The notes beneath the pieces were generated by a model. The model saw only the letters and a program-made list of their open reading frames with translations. It was not told the DNA's origin and did no database searches. From assembly GCA_021324815.1 (NCBI GenBank), contig JAJPIJ010000008.1:1-60858 (forward strand): a stretch of DNA of 60,858 nt, read 5' to 3'. Made by a program: the position numbers and the translations under genes. This DNA comes from Gammaproteobacteria bacterium (lineage in GTDB: Bacteria; Pseudomonadota; Gammaproteobacteria; JAJPIJ01). Position 1 is the stretch's first letter; the number at the start of each line of letters is the position of its first letter. This document shows positions 20,975-28,788 of the stretch, in pieces.

Positions 20975-21439
20975 TCATGCCCGCCGCGGGCCCGGCCCGC
21001 CGGGAGAGGCGGGGGGCCGCGCGCCCGCCCGCAGCAAATCGGTGATTTTGCAGACACTGAAGAGGGCGCCGTCATACACGGCGATGGCCGGGATGATGGC
21101 GTCCGCCGTTTGCATGCACGGCGGCAGCGCGTGAAACCGCACGCCGCCGGCACTGATCGCGCCGGCCTCATCGCAGGCAAGGCCGAGCATCGAGTCCCCC
21201 TCGCGCAGCACCGCGCAAAGCCGCCGGCGGGTCTCCTGCGTCGGCGCGGCCCGCAAATCCCCGTCGAAGACGGCCACCGGCACGCTGAGGCCGTTGTGGT
21301 CGATCGTCCGCACCGGATTTCCGGCGACCGGTGCGTCGACGCGGGACATGGGCTCCACGGCGAGCAACTCCGCCGCCGGGAACAGGAGCCTGATTTTGCC
21401 CATGACGACCCGGACGCATTCAGCGGCCATGGCCGTCAT
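20975..21439 (-). CDS. CheW-like protein (divergent)
   Basis: 154 residues. It overlaps the end of the ChpA-like gene by 20 bases and ends 4 bases before the next CheW-like start. The pattern resembles a CheW domain: GKIRLLFPAAELLAVEPMSR, SVPVAVFDGDL, SMLGLACDEAGAI and AIAVYDGALFSVCKITDLL, with the last segment matching the F-x-(V/L)-x-D-(L/I)-x-x-L ending of CheW proteins. No NLRG is seen. With the neighbour at 20488 it makes a tandem of degenerate coupling proteins, comparable to the extra CheW-like proteins of the Pseudomonas chp cluster. Function inferred. Confidence 0.62.
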   Translation of the reverse strand: MTAMAAECVRVVMGKIRLLFPAAELLAVEPMSRVDAPVAGNPVRTIDHNGLSVPVAVFDGDLRAAPTQETRRRLCAVLREGDSMLGLACDEAGAISAGGVRFHALPPCMQTADAIIPAIAVYDGALFSVCKITDLLRAGARPPASPGGPGPRRA

Positions 21440-24400
21440 CCTCCACCGGCGCCGGGGTCGCGCGCCCGCGCGTCACCTGCAGCCGCCGGATCTCCTCCAG
21501 GAGTTGATCCTCCGAATAGGGCTTGGTGAGGTACAGGTTCGCCCCCGCCGCCAGGGCCTCCCGCTGGTGCCTGGCCGCGGCGCGGGAGGTGATCATGATG
21601 AAAGGCAGCCCCGCGGTGCCGGCATCGGCGCGCAGATGGCCCACCAGCTCCAGCCCGTTCATCCGCGGCATTTCCAGATCGGATATGACGATGTCGGGCA
21701 CGTGGGCCTTGATGAGATCCATCGCCTCGATGCCGTCCCTGGCCTGACGCACCTCGAAACCGGCGTCCTGCATGAAATGCACAAGCGATCTCCGCGCGCT
21801 CAGCGAATCGTCCACCACCAGCGCGGTGGGCGGCTTCGCCGCCTGGAAATCGGAGCGGGCGTGGCGCATGGCGGCGGCCTGGGACATGGGGCGTCGCAGC
21901 AATTCACCCACGTTTACCACCGGCGTCAGCGTGCCGTCGCTGAGCAGGGTGATGCCCGCGATGCCGGGGATCCTCGGGACGTAATCCCCCAGTCCCTTGA
22001 CGACAAAATCGCCGCTGGACACGATCCGTTCCACCATCACCGCCTGGCGGCCCGTCTCCGTGTCGAACAGAATCGCCGTGCGCGGATGCCGATCCGCCGC
22101 CCGCCGATCGTCGCCCGTGTTCAGCAGGTTTTCGATGGACCTGGCGCGATAATCCCGCCCGCCGGTGCGGAACACCTGCTCTTCCCCGTTGTTGCGCAGT
22201 TTGCCGGTTTCATGGTGCACGAGCTGGGCGATGTCGCGGTTGGCGATGACCAGCATGCGCGGCCCCATGCGCACCTGCAGGCCCGAGATCGACACCGTGG
22301 TCTGCGGCAGCCGGATGTGGACCGTGCAACCCCTCCTGCTTTCGCTCTCCAGGTGGAGCGTTCCGGACATGTCCATGATGCTGGTATACACGGCGTCCAT
22401 GCCGATGCCGCGGCCGGACAGCTGCGTCACGTTTTTCTTGGTGGAGAAATTGGGCCGCAGAATAAACTGCTTGAGCTCCTCATCGTCGACGGCCTCCCCC
22501 TCCTTCAGCAAGCCTTGATCAACGGCCTTGCGGCGGATGGCGTCAAGGTCCAGCCCGCCGCCGTCGTCCCGGCATTGCACCAGCACGTGATTGCCCTCGC
22601 GCGAAAACTTCAGATGGATGTGGCCGGCGTGCGGTTTGCCCAGGGCCGCCCGCTCCTGCGCGGACTCGATGCCGTGATCCACGGCGTTGCGCAACAGGTG
22701 CATGATGGGATCGAGCAGGGCGTTCAGCGTTTCGTTGTCGAACAACGTGCCGCCGCCCTCGATGTGCAGTTCGACCTGCTTGCCGGCGAGTTTGGCGGCC
22801 TGCCGCACGCAACGCTGGAATCGCTGGGCGTGGGTGTCCGCCGGCAGCATCTTGACCCGGATGACGTTCTCCTCGGTCTCGTTGTTGAAGCGCGCCTGCA
22901 CGGCGAGCAACTCCCGGAGTCTGGCCAGCTTCGCGGAGATGGCCTGGCCGACCTCGACGGCGTCCATGGCGATCTCGATCAAGCGCTTGCTGTGAAAATA
23001 CAGATCGCTGTAATGTTCCATCTCCAGCGGGTCGAGGCGGCTGTCCGCGGCGGCGGGACGGACCTGGTTCAGGTTCTTGATGTCCGACAGTTCCTCCACC
23101 TTGCCGCCCACCTGCCGCAGTTGATCGAAGCAGTCCTGCATGCTCTTCAGCTGGTGCAGCGCCTCCTGGATGAAATTATGTATGCGGCCCGTCATGATTT
23201 TCGACTCGCCGATCTGCCGCAACAGCGTATCCACGAAATCGGCCGGCACCCGCAACACGGGCGCAGCCTCGCGCTCCTCCGTGATTTTCTCCGGCCGGCC
23301 CCGATCACCGTCGGCGGCGGTCGCCGCCGACGCCGCCGCCGACGGCGGGGCGGCGTCCGTCGCGGTCAGGGCCGCGACGCCCTCCCGCTCGATGAGATCC
23401 GCCGTGTCGAGGATGGCCTGCAGGGTCTCCCGCGCATCCGCCGGCGGATCGCCGTGGCCCAGCAGGGATTCACTCATCGCCGACAGGCAGTCGGCGGCGT
23501 TCATCAAAATGCCGGAGATGCGCGGGGAGGGCAGGGCTTCATGCTTGTGGAGCGCGAGCAGTATGTCCTCCAGGTGATGGGTCAGCGTGGCGATGCCGCG
23601 GATGCCGACGGTGTTGCCGGCGCCCTTCAAGGTGTGGGCGATGCGCTTGGCCACCAGGATGTCCTCCGGCGTGCCGCCGCGACCCAGCCGCTGCAGCGCG
23701 CCGGACAGGGCCTCGGTTTGCGCGGGCAGTTCGTGCAGCATGGCCTCCAGCAGTTCCCGATCCACGTCGCTCTGCAGGGCGATGGACACGTCCGCCGCCG
23801 TGGCGATCCTCGGCGGCCGCGGTTTTTCCTCCGCCTGCGCGGCCGCGCTCCCCGCCTGGTGCAGCGCACGCAGGGCGCGGGCCTGGCCCTCGTCCGCCGG
23901 CCGCGGCCAGCGCGGATCGCGAAGGCACTGGATCAGCCGGTCGAAAGCCGCCGGATCGACGGGATTTTGCAGGTGAGAAAGGACGGCATCCGTCCAGGCC
24001 AGCAGCATGTCGAGGAGGGCGGGGGGCCGGCTTTTGTCATCACCTTCGAGGGCCAGCAGATTCAGCCGCGCCAGCGCCGCTATTTGCTCGAGGCTCTTCA
24101 ACTCCACGCTCGCGGCGGCCTCGCCGTAGAGCTGCAGCGCCTGCGTCAGATCCTGCAGCGCGCGGCCGGCGGCCGGGTCGCCGGCGCGCAGCCGGCTTGC
24201 AATATCGTTCGCGGCTACGCGGATGTTGAGCAGCTCGGCGGCCATGACCTCGTAGAGTTCGCGCACCTGCGGCGGCAGCCCGTCGTGAATGTGGATCGCG
24301 ATCCCGGGCTGCGACGGCGGGGAGGCGACGGCCGGCGCGGCATCCTGTGCTTGCTCGATGACGGTGAGATCGAGCTCCGTGCTGGGCTGGTTGCGGGCGG

Positions 24401-24800
24401 CGGCGGGCTGCACCTCCAGCAATCCCTTGAGCAGGGCCACGTCGTCCGGCTTGAGGGCGGCGCCCCACGCGGGGTGGCAGATGATCTCGATCAGCGCCCC
24501 ACTGCGGGCGTCGTCCGCGGGCGCCTCGAGGTAGGCGCGCAACGCCCGCGGCCAGCGGCCCAGGATTTCCCAATCCGGTTTCCTCAATGCGGTGCCTGCG
24601 GACAGACGGGACTCCAGGCAGTCCTTGAAAATCAGGCAGAGATCGAGCAAACCGGCGAACCCCGCCACGGCGGCCCGGCCGCCCGTCGCCTCCAGTTCGG
24701 CGCAGAACGATCGCAGACGCTCGCGCCAGGCGGCCTTCCCCTGGATCGCCGCGTCGAACTGATCGAGTTGCCGGATGAATGATTCGATCGGATCGGTCAT
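21420..24800 (-). CDS. ChpA-like chemosensory kinase with Hpt and receiver domains
   Basis: 1126 residues. Two N-terminal helical segments look like degenerate Hpt domains without a phospho-His (about 5-120 and 170-270). A functional Hpt follows with His389 in AHTLKGAGNTVG. The kinase core has DPIMHLLRNAVDHGIE, CRDDGGGLD and GRGIGMDAV, then a CheW-like domain. A C-terminal receiver (about 1000-1120) has VVDDSLSARR, VISDLEMPRMNG and LTKPYSED. This matches the architecture of Pseudomonas ChpA, the kinase of type IV pilus chemosensing, but with fewer Hpt units. It lies between the PilJ-like receptor and two CheW-like genes. Confidence 0.93.
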   Translation of the reverse strand: MTDPIESFIRQLDQFDAAIQGKAAWRERLRSFCAELEATGGRAAVAGFAGLLDLCLIFKDCLESRLSAGTALRKPDWEILGRWPRALRAYLEAPADDARSGALIEIICHPAWGAALKPDDVALLKGLLEVQPAAARNQPSTELDLTVIEQAQDAAPAVASPPSQPGIAIHIHDGLPPQVRELYEVMAAELLNIRVAANDIASRLRAGDPAAGRALQDLTQALQLYGEAAASVELKSLEQIAALARLNLLALEGDDKSRPPALLDMLLAWTDAVLSHLQNPVDPAAFDRLIQCLRDPRWPRPADEGQARALRALHQAGSAAAQAEEKPRPPRIATAADVSIALQSDVDRELLEAMLHELPAQTEALSGALQRLGRGGTPEDILVAKRIAHTLKGAGNTVGIRGIATLTHHLEDILLALHKHEALPSPRISGILMNAADCLSAMSESLLGHGDPPADARETLQAILDTADLIEREGVAALTATDAAPPSAAASAATAADGDRGRPEKITEEREAAPVLRVPADFVDTLLRQIGESKIMTGRIHNFIQEALHQLKSMQDCFDQLRQVGGKVEELSDIKNLNQVRPAAADSRLDPLEMEHYSDLYFHSKRLIEIAMDAVEVGQAISAKLARLRELLAVQARFNNETEENVIRVKMLPADTHAQRFQRCVRQAAKLAGKQVELHIEGGGTLFDNETLNALLDPIMHLLRNAVDHGIESAQERAALGKPHAGHIHLKFSREGNHVLVQCRDDGGGLDLDAIRRKAVDQGLLKEGEAVDDEELKQFILRPNFSTKKNVTQLSGRGIGMDAVYTSIMDMSGTLHLESESRRGCTVHIRLPQTTVSISGLQVRMGPRMLVIANRDIAQLVHHETGKLRNNGEEQVFRTGGRDYRARSIENLLNTGDDRRAADRHPRTAILFDTETGRQAVMVERIVSSGDFVVKGLGDYVPRIPGIAGITLLSDGTLTPVVNVGELLRRPMSQAAAMRHARSDFQAAKPPTALVVDDSLSARRSLVHFMQDAGFEVRQARDGIEAMDLIKAHVPDIVISDLEMPRMNGLELVGHLRADAGTAGLPFIMITSRAAARHQREALAAGANLYLTKPYSEDQLLEEIRRLQVTRGRATPAPVEDDGHGR

Positions 24801-24868
24801 GTTTGCTGGTCAAGTGCGTACACGATGACGGCCGGCGGCACAGCGATTTGCCGGCGCAAGCCGGTGGA

Positions 24869-26155
24869 TCAGCCCGGCGTGGAATCGGGCAGCTTGAACA
24901 CCCCCACGGCCTTGACCAAATCTGCGGTGTACTGCACGAGCTTGTCGGCGTAGAGCGACTGCTCCTGCAGTTCCTCGTTGGTTTTCTGGGTGCTGGCCTT
25001 GATGGCCTTGGCGCGATCGGTGATGAGGCTCGTGGTCTTGGCCTGTTCATTGGACTGCACCGCGATCTGCTGCACCATGTTGACCAGCTCGTAGGTGCGG
25101 CGCAGGGTCTCCTCCATCCGGACCCCCGCCTGTTCGGCCAGCCGGGTGCCGGCCACGACCTCGCTGATGACGTTGTTCATGAGCGTCACCGTCTCGGCGG
25201 TTTCCGTCTGGATGTTGTTGACCAGCGAGGAGATCTGGCCCGTCGCCTCGCGGGCGTTTTCGGCCAGCCGCTGCACTTCATCGGCGATCACGACGAAACC
25301 GCGGCCCGCCTCGCCGGTGGAGGCGGCATGGATGCTGGCGTTCAGCGCCAGGATGTGCGTGCGCTCGGCGATGCTGTTGATGAGACTGACCACGCTGGTG
25401 ATCTCCTGCGAACGCTCGCCCAGCCGTTTGATGCGCTTCTCGGTGTCGCGGATGATCTCGCGGATGCTGTTGATGCCGTCGACGGTGCCGACCACGGTCT
25501 CCTTGGCCTTGACGGTCGTCTCCTTGGCCGCGTCGGCGGCGGTGCCGCAGCTTCTGGCCAGCTCGGCGATTTTGCCCATCACCTCGGCGGCCTCGGTCAG
25601 CTCGGCGTTGGCGCGATCCACCTCGTCCCGCTCCCGGTTGGCGAGCCCGATCACGATGTCCGAGTGTGTCTTGACCAGGTTGCAAAAATGGGAGATGTCA
25701 TTGGAGACCTGGCTGACCTCGCGCAAAACCCGGGAGATTTCCTCGGCGAGCAGATTCAGCGAGTCGGCGATCGGCGCGGTGGCGTCCTCGGTGATGTCCA
25801 TGCGCACCGTGAGGTCCTTCTGGCTCAGCTTGGCCACGCCGTGAAGCAGGCTGACGACCGCGTTGCTCAGGGCCGCGTTCTCCTGCTTGGATCGCTGCTC
25901 GGCCTGCACGTGCTCCTGCATGGACTTGTGCAACTGCCGCAGCAGCGGCAGCGACAGCACAAAGGAGACGAGGGCGATGAACAGCGCGGCCGGCGCGGCC
26001 CATGACGGCATCGACGCCGTCGAGGATTTCAATGCCCCCGTCAAGGACCAATGGCTGTAAAACAACAGCATCATGCTGCCGAGAATCACCAGCTGCAGCA
26101 CGAACAGCCCGCTCGTCAGCCGCAAGGTTTTGTTGTTTGTCGACAATGCCTTCAT
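24869..26155 (-). CDS. PilJ-like methyl-accepting chemotaxis protein
   Basis: 428 residues from ATG 26155, which has GGGGGA just upstream; a longer upstream frame overlaps the CheW-like gene and is rejected. Two membrane helices at about 10-33 and 50-73 enclose only a very short periplasmic loop, so sensing is probably membrane-borne or cytoplasmic. HAMP and coiled coil follow. The tip reads SIAERTHILALNASIHAAST, the PilJ-type variant (ILALNAS-x-HAA) of the MCP hairpin. PilJ is the receptor of the Pil-Chp system controlling twitching and cAMP in Pseudomonas. No C-terminal tether pentapeptide is present, unlike the MCP at 5052. Confidence 0.9.
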   Translation of the reverse strand: MKALSTNNKTLRLTSGLFVLQLVILGSMMLLFYSHWSLTGALKSSTASMPSWAAPAALFIALVSFVLSLPLLRQLHKSMQEHVQAEQRSKQENAALSNAVVSLLHGVAKLSQKDLTVRMDITEDATAPIADSLNLLAEEISRVLREVSQVSNDISHFCNLVKTHSDIVIGLANRERDEVDRANAELTEAAEVMGKIAELARSCGTAADAAKETTVKAKETVVGTVDGINSIREIIRDTEKRIKRLGERSQEITSVVSLINSIAERTHILALNASIHAASTGEAGRGFVVIADEVQRLAENAREATGQISSLVNNIQTETAETVTLMNNVISEVVAGTRLAEQAGVRMEETLRRTYELVNMVQQIAVQSNEQAKTTSLITDRAKAIKASTQKTNEELQEQSLYADKLVQYTADLVKAVGVFKLPDSTPG

Positions 26156-26183
26156 GACTTCCCCCGCCGTCTGGGCCCGCCAT

Positions 26184-26696
26184 TCAGAATTTCGTGCGCA
26201 ATTGCGCGAAAAACGACTCAAAGGACACTTCCAGCCAGTGCCTATCTCCCTCCCGGTAGACATGCGTCGCGCATGTGCGCAAGAGTTCGGGGAGGGTGGG
26301 GATCTCCGCGATCGCCTCGCCGGCGTGGACGGCCGTGGGCAGGGTGTCGATAGGGATGCCGGCGGCGGCGCTGCCCTGGCCGAAGATCATGATCCATCGG
26401 GACGGCGTCGTGGCATCCAGATTGAGGAGCAGCTTGAGATCGAACACCGGCAGAAGATTGCCCCGGACATTGATCATCCCCGCAAACCACTGGGGCGTGT
26501 TCGGAATGGGACAGGCTGGAACGGCATCGATGACCTCCACCTTTTCGCCCGCCTTGAGCAGAAAAGACAGCGTGGCCACGGAGAACCCATAACGCGCGAT
26601 TTCCCCGCCCCTCCTGTCCTCGAACAATCTGCTGCGGTCGAGCGTGAAACGGCGCAGGGCGGCGGTCGGCGGCATCATGTTCGCTGGCTCCATCAA
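26184..26696 (-). CDS. PilI-like CheW-domain protein
   Basis: 170 residues from ATG 26696; internal ATGs (MMPPTAAL) are possible. The CheW core is clear: RYGFSVATLSFLLKAGEKVEV, PNTPQWFAGMINVRGNLLPV with NVRG at the NLRG position, and VFDLKLLLNL. It should couple the PilJ-like receptor to the ChpA-like kinase. It precedes the receptor gene by 28 bases and follows the PilG-like gene by about 50 bases, reproducing the pilG-pilI-pilJ order. Confidence 0.87.
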   Translation of the reverse strand: MMEPANMMPPTAALRRFTLDRSRLFEDRRGGEIARYGFSVATLSFLLKAGEKVEVIDAVPACPIPNTPQWFAGMINVRGNLLPVFDLKLLLNLDATTPSRWIMIFGQGSAAAGIPIDTLPTAVHAGEAIAEIPTLPELLRTCATHVYREGDRHWLEVSFESFFAQLRTKF

Positions 26697-26748
26697 GATT
26701 CCCGCGCCGGCTCAGCCCGCCCGTCCGCAAGGGTTGCCCAACATAAGG

Positions 26749-27555
26749 TCAATCCAGGTCAAGGTACTCATGGATGACTTCCCTGAAGATGTCCTGGTTG
26801 ACCGGCTTGATGAGGTAGGTGTCGCAACCGGCCATCTTGCCCTTGATGCGATCCGCCGGCGAGGAATTGCTGGTCAGCATGATGACCGGCGTTTTGCCCT
26901 TGTCCGGGTCCTTTTTGATCAACTTGCAGATGTCATAACCGTCCACGCCCGGCAGAATCACGTCCAGAAACACGATGTCATAGGTGTTGTCGCGGATCAG
27001 TTTTTCCGCCTCTTCGCCCGTCTCCGCGAAATCCACCCGGCCGGCGATGTTGTGCAGGGCCTTCTTCATTTGTATGCGGACCGGCAGGCTGTCGTCCACC
27101 ACCAGGGCGGTGATTTGATTACCATCAGCCGGCGCGGCGGCGACCGCGCCTTCGCCCGTGATGTCGCCGGCGATGGCGGAAGGGGCGGCGTATCCGTGAT
27201 CGGCGATCACCAGTTCCTCCAGCACGGTGAGCAGGCGGGTCGCGGCCAGCGGTTTTTTGAGGTAGCGGGCCTTGTCGCCGGGATTCGGCGGAGGGGGATC
27301 GTTGCAGACCATCACGCTGGAGATGGTGTTTTTGCCCGCGTTTAATTTGATGTAGGTATGCCAGCGCTGCACGGCCTCCGGCTTGTCGGCGTTCACGATC
27401 AGTACGTTCGGCGGCCGTTTGTTTTTATCGGGGCTGGTGTCAAAGAGAATGAACCTGGGCAGCCGGTTTTTGGCCAGCGTCACGAGTGACAGAAGAATGC
27501 TCTGTTCCTGCTCCTCAAATCCAATGGAAGCGATGGTAAATGTATCCTGCGCCAT
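26749..27555 (-). CDS. PilG-like response regulator with N-terminal receiver-like domain
   Basis: 268 residues from ATG 27555; a frame extension to 27618 lacks support. The N-terminal half (about 1-120) resembles a receiver fold without the acidic pocket (FTIASIGFEEQEQSILLSLV, RFILFDTSPDKNKRPPNVLI). The C-terminal half is an intact receiver: VVDDSLPVRIQMKKAL, IVFLDVILPGVDGYDIC, PVIMLTSNSS and YLIKPVNQD. PilG-type regulators pass the ChpA signal to pilus extension. It is the first gene of the minus-strand operon. The doubled architecture is longer than PilG (about 135 residues). Confidence 0.85.
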   Translation of the reverse strand: MAQDTFTIASIGFEEQEQSILLSLVTLAKNRLPRFILFDTSPDKNKRPPNVLIVNADKPEAVQRWHTYIKLNAGKNTISSVMVCNDPPPPNPGDKARYLKKPLAATRLLTVLEELVIADHGYAAPSAIAGDITGEGAVAAAPADGNQITALVVDDSLPVRIQMKKALHNIAGRVDFAETGEEAEKLIRDNTYDIVFLDVILPGVDGYDICKLIKKDPDKGKTPVIMLTSNSSPADRIKGKMAGCDTYLIKPVNQDIFREVIHEYLDLD

Positions 27556-27906
27556 AAAATTTGTGGGTAGTAAAGGTGGAGTCCGCAAACCTCTTGTAAT
27601 ATCATTGAATAGTAGCACAAAATCAGACGGTTGCAGCGCAAAATTGAGACTGCCTCGCTTGGGCGGATTGCCGCCGTCGCCGGTGACGGAAATTCCTCGT
27701 GCCGGCGGGTTTTCTAGGCGGGGGATCGCGGCCGTCTTGAAGGGAGATTCGCTCTTGCAGCCATGCTGCGCGGCAAACGCACCGGCTTCTCACAAATGTA
27801 ATATGAATCATGCAATTAAAAATGCCCGGCGGGACATGGCGGGCGTGGGGCATGTTATTCTGGACCCTTGTCTTCAGCTTCAGGTGATTTGAGAACACCC
27901 GCCCAC
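27556..27906. other. Divergent intergenic region (351 nt)
   Basis: Separates the minus-strand Pil-Chp-like operon from the plus-strand diguanylate cyclase gene, so it should carry promoters for both. It is less GC-rich than the genes near 27590-27640 and 27790-27815. TATTCT at about 27855-27860, some 45 bases before the cyclase start, is a possible -10. ATGCCC and GGGCAT form a loose inverted repeat around 27820-27852. No convincing coding frame or RNA gene is seen. Confidence 0.5.
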
Positions 27907-28761
27907 ATGGCCGCATCCTACGTTCCCATACTCAAGACCGCCTGCGTGCTGGTGTTGCTCGCGGGCGCCGTGGCGCAGGGATATTGCTTCATCATGGTCC
28001 GCAAACTCGCCCGCAGCCTGCCGGCGGGAAGGATCAGAAACAAACTGACGCTGCTGGAGGTGTTAATCGCGGGGCTTGCCCTGCTGTATTTTGCCTTTGC
28101 GCTGTTCAGCACCAGCGCGGCCGTTCTCGATTTGATTGCCACGATTTCCATTCCCCTCACGTTGATGGTGGGTTTCGTGCTGCTGACCTGCCAGATCATC
28201 CAGCGCACGGTGGGGGCGCTGCTCCGGGTCGAGTTGGCCGAGTCGCAGCGAATCATCGATAATGAGATGGGGATATACAACCGCCATTACTTCAAGTTCC
28301 GTTTGAAGGAGGAATACAATCTGGCCCACCGGCACGGACTGGTTTTCTCCGTGCTGCTGCTGGCGGTGGATTACCTGGAACGCGTCAACTATTCTTATGG
28401 CCGCGTCTACGGCGGCAAATTGCTGTCAAGCCTGGGCGAATTGATCAAGGGATCGGTCAGGCAGACGGACACGGTGGCCCGTTACGGCGGTGAGGAGGTG
28501 GCCATCCTGCTGCCGCACACCGGAAGCGCCGGCGCCAGGGTCGTCGCCGAGAAGCTGCGCAAACGGGTTCAGGAGAAGACCTTCTATCTTGACGATGATC
28601 ACAAAATCAACCGGGTGATGATCGCCTGCACCATCAGCATAGGCGTCGCCGTCTTTACCCCCGATGTGAAACACATGAATCAGATTATGGAGCGCGCCGA
28701 CGTGGCGCTGTTCAAGGCCAGGGACAAGGGCAGGAACCAGGTGGCGATCTATGGCGAATGA
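27907..28761 (+). CDS. Membrane diguanylate cyclase (GGDEF)
   Basis: 285 residues from ATG 27907; a TTG 39 bases upstream is a weaker option. Three hydrophobic helices lie in the first 95 residues (about 5-27, 44-64 and 70-92), then a GGDEF domain. The start of the domain is MGIYNRHYFKFRL, the metal-binding Asp lies in LLAVDYLERVN, and the active-site loop is RYGGEEVAILL, the functional GGEEF variant. It should make c-di-GMP from two GTP at the membrane. It lies 27 bases before a FimX-like c-di-GMP effector and opposite the Pil-Chp-like operon, so source and reader of the second messenger are probably co-expressed. Confidence 0.9.
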   Translation: MAASYVPILKTACVLVLLAGAVAQGYCFIMVRKLARSLPAGRIRNKLTLLEVLIAGLALLYFAFALFSTSAAVLDLIATISIPLTLMVGFVLLTCQIIQRTVGALLRVELAESQRIIDNEMGIYNRHYFKFRLKEEYNLAHRHGLVFSVLLLAVDYLERVNYSYGRVYGGKLLSSLGELIKGSVRQTDTVARYGGEEVAILLPHTGSAGARVVAEKLRKRVQEKTFYLDDDHKINRVMIACTISIGVAVFTPDVKHMNQIMERADVALFKARDKGRNQVAIYGE

Positions 28762-28788
28762 TTCCTCCCTCCACCCCGCCCGACCGCA

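Noticed and set aside
17420-24782. Very long open frames on the plus strand opposite the hybrid kinase, receiver-kinase, CheW-like and ChpA-like genes (17420-20566 and 21294-24782)
   Set aside because: They mirror genes with clear domains; their products are rich in Arg, His, Gly and Gln with no motifs, as expected from high GC at third codon positions.
27623-27916. 97-codon minus-strand frame in the divergent region
   Set aside because: No ribosome-binding site, unusual composition, and it would overlap both expected promoters.
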